Source: a virus
DNA length: 64,000 bases
Strand: one strand, 5' to 3'
IMG/VR virus record: IMGVR_UViG_3300037843_000261
Span: 35,273-99,272 of that record
Of the stretch, positions 6,916 to 14,647 are shown piece by piece. The number at the start of each line of letters is the position of its first letter. The first letter of the stretch is position 1. Under the pieces are notes generated by a model. That model saw only the letters and a program-made list of their open reading frames with translations, was not told the origin of the DNA and did not search any database. The position numbers were made by a program, and so were the translations under genes.

Positions 6916-9127
6916 ATGAACTCAGTAGTTGCCAGCTTAGGAACGCCCCGGTAGTGACGGTAATGCCGTTCAAGTTTGCTCCATACAGATTGATGACGTA
7001 TCCCGCCATGGTCGGAGTCACGTCGTTGGTGTGGGTCTCCGAGTAAACCTGCTGCCAATCGAGATTCGTCGGGTCAGTGCTGTACCAGTAAGTCCGGGTG
7101 CTGCCGTCGTCATGAATCTTCATCCAGAAAAGTGGCGGGAAGATGTACATGGAAGTTGCAACATTGTGGGAGAAGGCGCTGGTAGTGGTGTAGTAGTCTA
7201 TTTCCAATACCGGCACAGCGTTGTTTCCCTTGCCGATGTCAAACGTCTTGAATTTCGTCCCGTCCGACAAAGCAATACCCTCCCACCAATTGCCGTTGTA
7301 AATGGTACTGGTGCTGTACATGAACATGGGGGGTTTGATGATGAGAGCCGCAATGACCGTCCAAGGAGTGACCGGGAGGTTTACACCATAGAAGTGGATG
7401 TTGTCCGCCCCGTTACCTGTGGCACTGAGTGCCAGCATGTTATTCTGGGCTATCAGCGTGGACGTTCCTTGGTTGACCCAAAAGAAGCTGGAGGTGGTCG
7501 GCGGGGTGAGGCCAGAAAACGGGTAGGTGCTGCCGCTAGATGGCCCAGTGTAGCCGGTATATCCAGTAATGTTCGGCCCTGTGTAACCCGTATACCCCGT
7601 CGCACCTGTGGAAGACGCCGAACCGGGCGGGCCAGTATCTCCAGTATAGCCGGAATACCCCGTATACCCCGTAAAATTCCCCGGCCCGGTATAGCCCGTA
7701 TAACCAGTTGTTCCAGCGCCCGTGTAACCGGTGTAGCCGGTGAACGCTCCCGGCCCGGTTGGGCCGGTGTATCCAGTGTAACCGGTGAAATTGCCCGGAC
7801 CCGTATATCCGGTGAACCCGCTATAGCCGGTATACCCGCTGGGTCCCGTGTAGCCTGTGGGTCCCTGTGCTCCCACGGGCAGCACGGAGCAGATGACCGA
7901 GGCATAGTAGGCGGTGGCGGCAGGGTCTTGGGTATTGAAGTTCGCCACGATGGGTGCCACGGGGATGCTTGCCGACGATGCGTAGCCGAGGCAGAACTGC
8001 TGCCCGTCAAACCCCGAGCCGCCACTGAAGGTGATGGTGTTGGTGTAGGGAGAGCTAAGGGGAGGGGTATTGAACGAGAATGCGTAGGAGACCGCCGCCC
8101 TGTTGCAGCAGAACGAGCCGAAGACCGTGGCGGCGGTATTGATGCTGATGGTGGAGGACGTGAGCGTGCCTGCACCGTTGTTAATCGTGGCTATGCCGCT
8201 GGCGAAGACGAGCGAGGGCGTACCGGCGACCTCCACCACGCTCCAATACATATTGCCGTTGTTGACGCCGACGCTTCCTGCCCACGTCTCGCCATCACCG
8301 CCGATCACCGTCCTTGACCACACGGTGACGACGATGTCCGAGCCGGACGAGTAGGAAGTCTGCTGCGTCAAGCCTGCCGGTGGGGTGACCGTCCCCCCGT
8401 AGTAGTTGCCCTCAAGGAAGAAGAGGAGCGTGTTCCCGGCTACCGGCGTGGTAGCCAAGGTGATGGTGAACGAGGTGGAGTTGGACTTGACAGCCTGCGC
8501 CTGCACCACGGCTGGAGGCGTGGCAGAGAGGTATCCCGTATAACCGGTAAAGCCCGTGTAGCCTGTGAACCCACTGTATCCCGTGTACCCAGAGTAACCT
8601 GTGAAGTTACCCGGCCCGGTATAGCCAGTGTACCCGCTCGGGCCGGAATATCCGGTGTACCCTGTAAACCCAGTAAAGTTGCCGGGGCCGGTATACCCCG
8701 TGTAGCCACTTGCTCCCGTGTAACCCGTATACCCAGTGAACCCTGTGAAGTTACCGGGGCCGGTATAGCCCGTGAACCCGGTGTAGCCGGTCGGCCCAGA
8801 ATACCCTGTATAACCCGTAAAATTGCCGGGGCCAGTGTAGCCGGTATACCCAGTTGGCCCAGTCGCTCCCGAGGAACCCATCTGAACTTGGGAGTAGGTG
8901 CCCGGCGACCCCACGGTGACCAACTGCCAGAAGGTCTGGTCGGAGCGGACGTACACCATCATGCCGACTTCTTGACGAAGCTGGGGGATAGCGTCACGGG
9001 CGGTGTAGTCGTCTACCTCACGCCATCCCCCGAGGCCGTAGATAGCCTCGTGCGTCGGGAAGGTGTCGGCGTCGGTGAACGGGACAACCTGCGCAGCTAC
9101 GTTTACTCCTGTGAGTGGTGTCGGCAT
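6914..9127 (-). CDS. Collagen-like tail fibre protein
   Basis: A 737-residue fibre. Residues 1-85 form an N-terminal attachment-like domain. Residues about 87-199 are a collagen-like Gly-X-Y repeat of units such as GYTGYTGPGNFTG. Residues about 200-418 are a Ser/Thr/Gly-rich beta domain (carbohydrate-binding or jelly-roll like). A second Gly-X-Y block runs about 419-535, and residues 536-737 form a C-terminal globular domain rich in Trp and Thr. Phage collagen-like fibres use such repeats to trimerise and hold a receptor-binding head. It is packed between two other virion-type genes and ends inside the next gene's start element. Confidence 0.88.
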   Translation of the reverse strand: MPTPLTGVNVAAQVVPFTDADTFPTHEAIYGLGGWREVDDYTARDAIPQLRQEVGMMVYVRSDQTFWQLVTVGSPGTYSQVQMGSSGATGPTGYTGYTGPGNFTGYTGYSGPTGYTGFTGYTGPGNFTGFTGYTGYTGASGYTGYTGPGNFTGFTGYTGYSGPSGYTGYTGPGNFTGYSGYTGYSGFTGYTGFTGYTGYLSATPPAVVQAQAVKSNSTSFTITLATTPVAGNTLLFFLEGNYYGGTVTPPAGLTQQTSYSSGSDIVVTVWSRTVIGGDGETWAGSVGVNNGNMYWSVVEVAGTPSLVFASGIATINNGAGTLTSSTISINTAATVFGSFCCNRAAVSYAFSFNTPPLSSPYTNTITFSGGSGFDGQQFCLGYASSASIPVAPIVANFNTQDPAATAYYASVICSVLPVGAQGPTGYTGPSGYTGYSGFTGYTGPGNFTGYTGYTGPTGPGAFTGYTGYTGAGTTGYTGYTGPGNFTGYTGYSGYTGDTGPPGSASSTGATGYTGYTGPNITGYTGYTGPSSGSTYPFSGLTPPTTSSFFWVNQGTSTLIAQNNMLALSATGNGADNIHFYGVNLPVTPWTVIAALIIKPPMFMYSTSTIYNGNWWEGIALSDGTKFKTFDIGKGNNAVPVLEIDYYTTTSAFSHNVATSMYIFPPLFWMKIHDDGSTRTYWYSTDPTNLDWQQVYSETHTNDVTPTMAGYVINLYGANLNGITVTTGAFLSWQLLSS

Positions 9128-9128
9128 G

Positions 9129-9899
9129 TTAAGCCCAGACGGTCTTTATGGACGCTCCTGTCTGTAAGAAGTTGAACCTAATAACGTTATAGGTAGTCGT
9201 ATATCCCGAGGCGTTAGTGAACGATTGCGGTGTCGTGGTAAAGGAGGTGAAGCTCAATCCGCTTACCGTGACGTTGGTCGGGATACCGTAGGACGCCGGG
9301 AAGCAGAAGTACGGATAGTTCGGCCCGCCCGAGCAGTTGTAAAAAACCGTGAGGTCAAAGTTGGGGGTGAAATCGCTGCCCCCGGAGAGAGTTCCGGGCA
9401 GAGCGAGGATGTCGGAATTGGAGAGCGAAGCACTGGCGTTGACACCCCAGTATCGCTTGCTGTTGAAGCTCAGGGTCGCCGTGGCGGTCAACGTTCCGCT
9501 GTTTATGTTGATGCTCCAGCTTGAGTTGCTGGTGAAAGGCCCGTTCACTAGGTAGGTCAGCGTGCCGGGGCTGACGGATACCGAGCCGGTGATACCGCTG
9601 CCGGTGATGACCTGTGATGTGGCAGTGATGTTGGAGAGAGTCCAATTCAAAATGACCAAAGCAACCGTAGAGCCTATTTCCGCCACACTGGGGGAAGCGG
9701 AAAAAGTCATGGAGGGGGTCGGTCCGCTCCCTCCCCCAAAGGAGGGGTCAAGTTGTCCATTGGCTCCAAGAACCGGTATTGCCCCGGCACTCGCCGCTCC
9801 CACAGATTTAGTGATAGCAGGTGCAAGGGTTTGCTGGTAGGGGCCGTTAGGATACCCGGCGAGTTGAGTCCAAATCGGAATGAAATTCGAGTTGCCCAT
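9129..9899 (-). CDS. Virion or tail fibre-associated protein
   Basis: A 256-residue protein starting MGNSNFIPIWTQLAG. The first 55 residues resemble the short N-terminal attachment segments of tail proteins (an AITKSVGAASAGAIPVLG-type stretch followed by a Gly hinge). The rest is Ser/Thr/Asn-rich with alternating hydrophobics, consistent with beta-sandwich folds found in fibre and adhesion proteins. Only one base separates it from the collagen-like gene, so the two are cotranscribed. Role inferred from composition and position. Confidence 0.72.
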   Translation of the reverse strand: MGNSNFIPIWTQLAGYPNGPYQQTLAPAITKSVGAASAGAIPVLGANGQLDPSFGGGSGPTPSMTFSASPSVAEIGSTVALVILNWTLSNITATSQVITGSGITGSVSVSPGTLTYLVNGPFTSNSSWSININSGTLTATATLSFNSKRYWGVNASASLSNSDILALPGTLSGGSDFTPNFDLTVFYNCSGGPNYPYFCFPASYGIPTNVTVSGLSFTSFTTTPQSFTNASGYTTTYNVIRFNFLQTGASIKTVWA

Positions 9900-9985
9900 T
9901 ACTCCTCTCTAAAGAGCTTAGTATCCCGTTTAATCACCCTAACCCCCAATTAGCTGTCTATCATTTTACTTAAAAGGAGGAATAA

Positions 9986-10417
9986 ATGAGTACCAAGTGT
10001 GCAAAGTGTGGAGAAACGGATAAGTCAAAATTTACTAAGAACTCCGCCAAGAGTAGTGGTTTACAGTCTTATTGTAAAAAGTGTCATAATGATGCCCAAA
10101 AAGCTAGACGATTGCAGCGAGGCTACAACTTTGAGAATCTGAGAAGGTGCTACCGCATTACAGTAGAAAAATACAATGAGATGCTTATCCAACAAGGTGG
10201 GGTTTGCGCTATATGCGGAGAGCCTGAGACAGTGGTTGTAAGGGGTAGAGTGATAAATTTAGCCGTAGACCACGACCACTCATGCTGTCCCGGAAAAACA
10301 TCTTGTGGAAAGTGTGTGCGTGGTCTCCTCTGTCGTCGTTGTAATTGGATTCTTGCTAGGTGGAGGGATGATATGAAGTTATTTGAAAAGGCAATTTCTT
10401 ACCTTAGACGGGGGTGA
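9986..10417 (+). CDS. Recombination endonuclease VII-like HNH protein
   Basis: A 143-residue protein of the endonuclease VII family. Zinc pairs CAKCGETDKSKF and CKKCHNDAQK lie at the N-terminus. The core has CAICGEPE, then LAVDHDHSCCPG, then VRGLLCRRCNWILARW, the DHDH...RGLLC..CN signature of the family. T4 endonuclease VII resolves branched DNA; small isolated copies in phages are often mobile HNH genes. A good ribosome site (AAAGGAGGAATAA) precedes the ATG. It converges on and overlaps the minus-strand phosphatase gene by 14 bases. Confidence 0.88.
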   Translation: MSTKCAKCGETDKSKFTKNSAKSSGLQSYCKKCHNDAQKARRLQRGYNFENLRRCYRITVEKYNEMLIQQGGVCAICGEPETVVVRGRVINLAVDHDHSCCPGKTSCGKCVRGLLCRRCNWILARWRDDMKLFEKAISYLRRG

Positions 10418-10946
10418 CTATGACGGGGGTGAAGAAGTCTTCTTTGCGGAATACCTTGAAACTTCCTCCAGCTTTCATGAGGTTTTCGTGGTTGATTTTG
10501 GTGCGCTTGAAAAGCTCCAAACAGGCGTCGGCGAACTTCCACGGACCTACGGACTCGACTTCAATGTAACGGTCAAGTTTACCGGCCCGCTCTAAAGCGG
10601 CCAATTCAGCCTTACCAAGCTGGTCTTCCAACCACCAGAAGTCCTGTGGTTCACCGGGTTTGAGCACCGCCCCGGCTTTCTCGTCCGGGTCTCCGTGCCC
10701 CCAGTTCATATACTTGATGTCCTTGACGAGGTCGTGGGCGTAGAGAACTCGGAGAAGGGTTTGGATGTCCATGTTGCTCGGCGGATTTTCCCATGGCCAG
10801 CAGGTGAGCCAGTAGCAGTCGAACAGTTTGGCGAGGACTCGAAGCTGACTGATGACGCCGGGGCGCAGTTCGAGGAAGGTGTGCTGGCGATACCTGCCCA
10901 TAATGGTGTCGTCAATGTCGATGTAGAGTCTGCCGAACTTTTTCAT
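10404..10946 (-). CDS. HAD-superfamily phosphatase-like protein
   Basis: A 180-residue protein starting with the HAD motif I YIDIDDTIMG (DxDxT). Motif II is suggested by WLTCWPW about residues 45-51, and a DFWWLEDQLG segment about residues 103-112 may carry the acidic motif. Related phage proteins act on 5' or 3' nucleic-acid phosphates or on nucleotides; the substrate here is unknown. Its ATG overlaps the stop of the upstream small gene (ATGA), so the two are translationally coupled. Confidence 0.75.
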   Translation of the reverse strand: MKKFGRLYIDIDDTIMGRYRQHTFLELRPGVISQLRVLAKLFDCYWLTCWPWENPPSNMDIQTLLRVLYAHDLVKDIKYMNWGHGDPDEKAGAVLKPGEPQDFWWLEDQLGKAELAALERAGKLDRYIEVESVGPWKFADACLELFKRTKINHENLMKAGGSFKVFRKEDFFTPVIVTPV

Positions 10947-11116
10947 TTCTCTTCCTCAGCCGTGGTGGGGTAGGAATCGCATGCTTCCAGCGTAAGCTGG
11001 TGCTTTTTCGGCCCCTTCGCCACTTTGGCGTGCAAGCTCTCTTGGCAATAAGGGCAATAGATGTCAAACTCCGCCACTGGTGTTAACTTGGGTGCCTTCT
11101 TCTTCGTCTTCTCCAT
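10943..11116 (-). CDS. Small CPYC zinc-motif protein
   Basis: A 57-residue gene starting MEKTKKKAPKLTPVAEF. It contains a single CPYC pair followed by a basic segment and an acidic end (AEEEK). It overlaps the upstream gene by 53 bases in another frame and is coupled to the downstream phosphatase gene by an ATGA overlap. The LTPVAEF segment is repeated almost exactly in the gene at 11402-11698. Function unknown. Confidence 0.6.
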   Translation of the reverse strand: MEKTKKKAPKLTPVAEFDIYCPYCQESLHAKVAKGPKKHQLTLEACDSYPTTAEEEK

Positions 11117-11405
11117 GTAGCCTCCGCATTACGGAATATAGCCCGGTACCACCACAGTGAGAGCATTGCTCTATCGTGGGCTGGTTGGGCTTGAAACCCG
11201 TGGCATTGCACCACCCGCAGCCGAGATACGGCGGGGCGGCAATCGGCCCCCACACGACGAAATCTTCGGCATCGTACTCAAAGTCGTCGCCGAAAGCCTG
11301 CCATAACCCTTTTTCTTCGAGGGCAGTGTAATGCAATATCTCCAGACGTTGGCTGATTTTGAACACTACCCAGTACCATCCGGTAGTGATAATCAGGTCG
11401 CTCAT
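11064..11405 (-). CDS. Zinc-ribbon hypothetical protein
   Basis: A 113-residue protein starting MSDLIITTGWYW; the start is set by an ATGA overlap with the upstream gene. The N-terminal half is a small beta-rich domain with many aromatic residues. The second half holds CGWCNATGF and CSHCGGTGL, a DnaJ-type CxxCxG pair likely to bind one zinc. The acidic C-terminal tail overlaps the following small gene. Function unknown. Confidence 0.65.
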   Translation of the reverse strand: MSDLIITTGWYWVVFKISQRLEILHYTALEEKGLWQAFGDDFEYDAEDFVVWGPIAAPPYLGCGWCNATGFKPNQPTIEQCSHCGGTGLYSVMRRLHGEDEEEGTQVNTSGGV

Positions 11406-11698
11406 GAGTATTCCACCAGCCAATCAAGTTCTTGGTCCCGGTGTTTCTTGGCTTCTGTTTCCAGGAGGCTCTCTAATGCCTTGAATACCTCATAGGGAGT
11501 CATGTTATGCTGGACGGGATTGGTCTCATCATTCCAGTATAGGGAGTAGTTCTCAGACGGCCTGTAGCCCTTGACTGTGTAGAGGCTCAATATGCGGCCC
11601 CTGATGTTAAACTCCGCCACGGGGGTGAGGGAGTCCGGGTATGCTCTCCCCATAGGAAATGGATGTCTGTCCAAGGTTTGTGTGCATTTTTCGTTCAT
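11402..11698 (-). CDS. Hypothetical protein
   Basis: A 98-residue protein starting MNEKCTQTLDRH. It has a beta-rich middle (NIRGRILSLYTVKG) and a helical acidic end. It is part of the small minus-strand operon 10404-12613. The segment LTPVAEF is shared with the small gene at 10943-11116, suggesting local duplication or a common short motif. No family is recognised. Confidence 0.6.
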   Translation of the reverse strand: MNEKCTQTLDRHPFPMGRAYPDSLTPVAEFNIRGRILSLYTVKGYRPSENYSLYWNDETNPVQHNMTPYEVFKALESLLETEAKKHRDQELDWLVEYS

Positions 11699-11704
11699 AT
11701 TACC

Positions 11705-12088
11705 TCATCGAAACATATAGAGGCTTTGCCCGCCCGTTTCCATGTGAACACCGCACAGCACGAGAATGCGAATCTCATCAGTGATGACCTTCGCCAATTC
11801 CGCCGTGTCAATGCCCAGCCAGATTTGGTCGTGCTCGGCGCAGGAGACCATATCATCTGTGCCGGGTTGGAGCTTGTCTAAGAGGAGGAAGGCGGTGATG
11901 TCATCCCGCTTGGTGAGTGGGCTTTCCGGCTTTCCTTTGGGGCTCTCCTCTTCGATTTTTTCCCACCGTTCGTATAATTCGTCCGCTATCACAGCCTGTA
12001 TGTCCCGGCCTTCGAGTTCAACGTAGTGGCCTCTTCCCCCTCGGGTAGACCACACTCTCCCACTCATCGGGATGGCGGCGTCTCTCAT
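11705..12088 (-). CDS. Hypothetical protein
   Basis: A 127-residue alpha/beta protein with an N-terminal Gly/Arg patch (GRVWSTRGGRGHYVEL) and an Ile/Val-rich C-terminal half. It lies in the tight operon between two zinc-motif proteins, with spacings under 10 bases. No catalytic motif is apparent and no family is recognised. Confidence 0.6.
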   Translation of the reverse strand: MRDAAIPMSGRVWSTRGGRGHYVELEGRDIQAVIADELYERWEKIEEESPKGKPESPLTKRDDITAFLLLDKLQPGTDDMVSCAEHDQIWLGIDTAELAKVITDEIRILVLCGVHMETGGQSLYMFR

Positions 12089-12096
12089 AGCGTCTC

Positions 12097-12432
12097 CTAG
12101 ATGCGCTCAGCGAGAATCAAAGTGTCGCCCATGGAGGCGATGTTAAAACGGTGCCCGCACGCAGCGCACATGTAGTTCTGGCTTCCACCGCCGCAGGGAC
12201 CGGGGAGGAATTTCATGTTGCCGCAGTCGGGGCACTTGCCTTCTTCGAGGCTCTTACGAACCTGCTGTTCATCACTTGGTTCTTTCATGGTCATCTTAAA
12301 GTCGGTGATGGTTCCCATGTTGACCATCTCCCCGCCCGGCGTCCCCATGAACAGCGTGCCGCCTTCCATGAAGGACTTATTTCTCTTCCACCGTTTGAAA
12401 GCCTCGGCTATGTGTGAAAAAAAGAACATCAC
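12097..12432 (-). CDS. Zinc-ribbon hypothetical protein
   Basis: A protein of about 110 residues. The start, GTG at 12432 or ATG at 12429, is fixed by the strong ribosome site AGGAGGG. A short basic amphipathic helix is followed by a linker and a C-terminal zinc ribbon (CPDCGNMKFL ... YMCAACGHRF). Such ribbons occur in transcription-associated and DNA-binding phage proteins. The start lies 56 bases inside the upstream gene. Confidence 0.65.
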   Translation of the reverse strand: MMFFFSHIAEAFKRWKRNKSFMEGGTLFMGTPGGEMVNMGTITDFKMTMKEPSDEQQVRKSLEEGKCPDCGNMKFLPGPCGGGSQNYMCAACGHRFNIASMGDTLILAERI

Positions 12433-12613
12433 ATCCCTCCTGTGGGGTTCGACATTTTGCTACCCGCATGGTAAGCTTGGTTCCCTCAATTGGACGGGAG
12501 CCGAGACTGAAAATCGGGTCGGGTTCCTCAGTCGGACGGTTGCAGTGTCGGCACCCATCAGTGGGATGCACGTGAACCGTTCCGCAGGCCGGGCACTTCC
12601 ATGGTAGTTTCAT
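12377..12613 (-). CDS. Small zinc-finger protein
   Basis: A 78-residue protein starting MKLPWKCPACGTVH, with a second Cys pair CRHC, so one four-Cys zinc site in the first 30 residues. The rest is a basic, beta-prone tail. It is the first gene of the minus-strand operon and overlaps the next by 56 bases. Function unknown. Confidence 0.55.
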   Translation of the reverse strand: MKLPWKCPACGTVHVHPTDGCRHCNRPTEEPDPIFSLGSRPIEGTKLTMRVAKCRTPQEGCDVLFFTHSRGFQTVEEK

Positions 12614-12670
12614 ATACAGTTTCCTTTACTGTCTCCACTATATTTGTATCCACGCTTCTGCGTGACTTCT

Positions 12671-12690
12671 CCGTCGCCTAAAGGCGACGG
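12671..12690. repeat. Strong inverted repeat in the 12.6-13.1 kb non-coding region
   Basis: CCGTCGCC, TAAA, GGCGACGG: a perfect 8-bp stem with a tetraloop, flanked by CTTCTC-like sequence on one side and its near mirror on the other. There is no T-run. The surroundings (many CTACGC/GCTTAGC half-repeats) are unlike neighbouring coding DNA. It could be a transcript end, or the decayed end of a small insertion element. Confidence 0.4.
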
Positions 12691-12825
12691 CTTCTCAAGC
12701 TACGCTTAGCTCTACTACGCTTGCGTTAACGCTTGAAGGGCTTATCCGAGCCCCTGTATCAAGTTAGAATGACTGGTAAATCAGTGGCGATAACCAGCAT
12801 TTTCAGCTTTGAGACCGCCACTTAT

Positions 12826-12834
12826 ATAATACCA
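12826..12834 (-). promoter_or_regulatory. Extended -10 promoter TGGTATTAT (minus)
   Basis: On the minus strand TCTGTGGTATTATATAAGTG, matching TGnTATAAT with the recurrent TG-G-TATTAT form. It points into the 12.6-kb leader of the zinc-protein operon and faces away from the copy at 12967-12975. Confidence 0.55.
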
Positions 12835-12966
12835 CAGAAAGTAGGAAATTTGGAGTTTATTTTGAAAGGGGGTACGTCGGCTTCCTCTGCCAGCTAAAGC
12901 AGGCAGTCCCCGCCGACGCAAAATCTATGGCCGGAATAAAAAATTCTGCAATATTTCGACTACCGG

Positions 12967-12975
12967 TGGTATTAT
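12967..12975 (+). promoter_or_regulatory. Extended -10 promoter TGGTATTAT (plus)
   Basis: GGTGGTATTATATGAGTGAG, almost identical to the minus-strand copy about 130 bp away, giving a back-to-back promoter pair. It drives the leader of the split HNH gene. The 490-base region 12614-13101 otherwise holds only hairpins. Confidence 0.55.
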
Positions 12976-13040
12976 ATGAGTGAGAAGTAGAAGCACCGTT
13001 TGAGAAGTGAGTCGTTTCGTCCGTCGTTGCAGTAGACAGG

Positions 13041-13085
13041 ACCGGGGGGCCTCAGTTACCCTCCTATCTTTTACGACCCCCCGGT
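13041..13085 (+). promoter_or_regulatory. Leader hairpin before the split HNH gene
   Basis: ACCGGGGGG and CCCCCCGGT form a perfect 9-bp stem with a 27-base loop, between the promoter at 12967 and the GTG start at 13102. It could limit translation of the endonuclease or act as an early terminator. Confidence 0.4.
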
Positions 13086-13101
13086 GCCTGAGTGAGGCAA
13101 T

Positions 13102-13209
13102 GTGGAAAAACTGGAAAGAGACAGGAAAAACCACAAAGCCTATCGAGACCGGTTAAGGCTCGAAGCAATCAACCACTACTCCGGTCCCGAAGTTCGCATG
13201 AGTTTTTGA
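13102..13209 (+). pseudogene. N-terminal fragment of a split HNH endonuclease
   Basis: A GTG-started 35-codon frame, VEKLERDRKNHKAYRDRLRL then EAINHYSG, followed by unrelated codons and a stop. The first 28 residues match the N-terminus of the common small phage HNH family (helical KAYR.RLR segment before the first zinc pair). The remainder of the protein continues in the fragment at 14297-14539, which begins with RGGNPRCQCPGC. The break lies at the sequence CCGGT, present on both sides. Confidence 0.7.
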
Positions 13210-13290
13210 ACCAGCCGGAAGAGACTATGTGGGCGCTGGCCAGGTGAAGGAAATAAATTCCAGTTGATTTCAATCGAAGGGAGATTGGTT

Positions 13291-13545
13291 ATGGACGACG
13301 CAGGTTACATCATGATGCACAGAGTCATCGGCGGATTGCACGACGGAAAATTCAAAAGCTCGGGGAAGTGGGTCGTCATGGACGATGGAGACTACTTAGC
13401 TTTTCTACGATTTCTCGTAGAATTGCGGTCCTCTCGTTCTCCGGCGCACCCTCCTTGCCCGCCGCTGTTTCCAGTTGATGAAGTAAAGGCTGAAATTGCG
13501 TCCTTAGAGCTTCGGATGTCTTGTCCAAAACCACCTCGTCAATAA
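13291..13545 (+). CDS. Hypothetical small protein inside the insertion
   Basis: A protein of about 84 residues from MDDAGYIMMHRVIGG, preceded by a ribosome-site-like GAAGGGAGATT. The first 50 residues look protein-like. The last 35 are Pro/Ser-rich and overlap the opposite-strand gene at 13376-13765, so only one of the two may be real over that stretch. Confidence 0.35.
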   Translation: MDDAGYIMMHRVIGGLHDGKFKSSGKWVVMDDGDYLAFLRFLVELRSSRSPAHPPCPPLFPVDEVKAEIASLELRMSCPKPPRQ

Positions 13546-13765
13546 GCGTTGAACGCTTGAGGGCGTGCAGCGGAATTAACTCCCACTGGACATGTCGTTC
13601 CGTGTAAAGAAACGTATGGCCGCATTCGGGACAGCATAGTTTTTGAGACAAGATTTCCGTGGGCCACTCGGGTTGATTTGGCGTTGTTTCTGGAGGCTTG
13701 GGACATGGGAGCCAAATGGGGCGAGAGTCAGCAACGCACACAACAAAAGGATAACGAGGCATCGG
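13376..13765 (-). CDS. Zinc-motif hypothetical protein inside the insertion
   Basis: A 129-residue protein starting MPRYPFVVCVADSRP. It has CPKP then CCPECGHTFLYTERHV, a zinc-ribbon-like N-terminal domain, followed by a long helical C-terminal half (LIDEVVLDKTSEALR onward). A GGGAGGG-type ribosome site lies 13 bases upstream. The frame continues open upstream to 13936 without a good start. The style resembles bacterial chromosomal small proteins more than the phage genes around it, a hint of transfer. Confidence 0.55.
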   Translation of the reverse strand, partial: PMPRYPFVVCVADSRPIWLPCPKPPETTPNQPEWPTEILSQKLCCPECGHTFLYTERHVQWELIPLHALKRSTLIDEVVLDKTSEALRTQFQPLLHQLETAAGKEGAPENERTAILREIVEKLSSLHRP

Positions 13766-13948
13766 AGTTCCAGCCCTCCCCTTCTGTTTATGAAAGCTAT
13801 ACAAGGGCACTGCAAGAAGCGAATGAGATTCTATCACACGAGGAGTCCGGGCGGCTTCCTGACTTTGTGCCCAAGGCGTAAAGTTAACACTGACGAGTTC
13901 AAATTGGAGGCGAAGGTGCCTACATGCAGAGCACAATAGAACAAACCC

Positions 13949-14224
13949 TTATTCCCTACCCGTATGACCCATTAAATCGTCTACCGCTTGGTTTGCGGCG
14001 TCCTGTGTACGACTTTCTAAGACGCTACATTCTTTTTCGAGGGCTGCCAAGTCGAAGCCGTCAACAAGCTTTGTCAGAAGTGAAATCGTTGCTTCCAGCT
14101 TCGATTCAAGAGCGGCTAGCTCATCTCCTGGATAAATCCTACGGCTGGGAATAGCAGAGGGTCTTGACCTGAGCGCCTCCTCAATCCGTGTATCCACATA
14201 GTCCTTGATTTCGTCGTCAGTCAT
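13949..14224 (-). CDS. Coiled-coil hypothetical protein inside the insertion
   Basis: A 91-residue acidic helical protein starting MTDDEIKDYVDTRIEEAL, with heptad-like Leu spacing in ELAALESKLEATISLLTKLV. A clear ribosome site (AAGGAGATGGCAAA) precedes the ATG. It is the first gene of a two-gene minus-strand unit within the insertion. No enzyme motif. Confidence 0.6.
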   Translation of the reverse strand: MTDDEIKDYVDTRIEEALRSRPSAIPSRRIYPGDELAALESKLEATISLLTKLVDGFDLAALEKECSVLESRTQDAANQAVDDLMGHTGRE

Positions 14225-14296
14225 TTTGCCATCTCCTTGTCACTTCTACGAAAAGTCCCAATCGTCTGGTCCGAACCTCGAACTTGAATCGTCACC

Positions 14297-14539
14297 GGTC
14301 GTGGTGGTAATCCAAGATGTCAGTGTCCGGGGTGCTTGGTTGCTGAATTAAGTTTTCTGACTATAGACCACATAAACGGTGGAGGAGGGGCACACAGAAA
14401 GACCACCGGTTGGGGTTGGAAGTTCTACTTGTGGTTAAAGCAGAATGGGTATCCAACAGGCTATCGGGTACTCTGTTTTAACTGCAACTTGGGTCGTGAA
14501 ATAAACGGGGGTATTTGCCCCCACGAGAGAATGAAATGA
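14297..14539 (+). pseudogene. C-terminal fragment of the split HNH endonuclease
   Basis: Reads GRGGNPRCQCPGC, LSFLTIDHINGGGGAHRK, GWGWKFYLWLKQNGYPTGYR, VLCFNCNLGREINGGICPH and ends in TGA. It contains the complete HNH metal site (DHIN ... FNCN) and both zinc pairs, but lacks a start codon and ribosome site. It joins in frame to the fragment at 13102-13209 if the 1.1-kb insertion is removed. Confidence 0.75.
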
Positions 14540-14647
14540 AGAACCTATCGTCCAACTCGTTATCGTATAGTAGCTCATTGCTGCTTAGCGGCCTCGTGTT
14601 GCCCGATGGGTGGGACGGATAAAGACCACCAAATTCGGGTAAGACGA

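Larger units (their letters stand above)
13186..14299. mobile_element. 1.1-kb insertion splitting the HNH gene
   Basis: 1,114 bp between CCGGT at 13181-13185 and CCGGT at 14295-14299. Removing it restores one uninterrupted HNH reading frame. It carries two plausible minus-strand genes (13376-13765 and 13949-14224) and perhaps one plus-strand gene, but no transposase, endonuclease or recognisable intron core. The 5-bp duplication resembles a target-site duplication. Weak inverted similarity about 24 bases inside each end (ACCAGCCG / ACCAGACG) is noted but not decisive. Confidence 0.55.

Noticed and set aside
7031-8317. Long plus-strand frame opposite the collagen-like fibre
   Set aside because: Arises from the regular Gly-X-Y codon pattern on the other strand; Arg/Gly/Val-rich shadow.
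7530-8860. Short regular repeats that could suggest a CRISPR array
   Set aside because: The repeats encode Gly-X-Y protein units without spacers of fixed length; no cas genes are present.
13678-13881. Plus-strand frame overlapping the insertion's minus-strand gene
   Set aside because: Composition is protein-like, but there is no start signal and the opposite frame has a better start and zinc motif.
13186-14299. Group I or group II intron in the split HNH gene
   Set aside because: Ends do not fit the U/G or GUGYG/AY rules, and the core elements (P7 R and S) could not be placed at sensible spacing.
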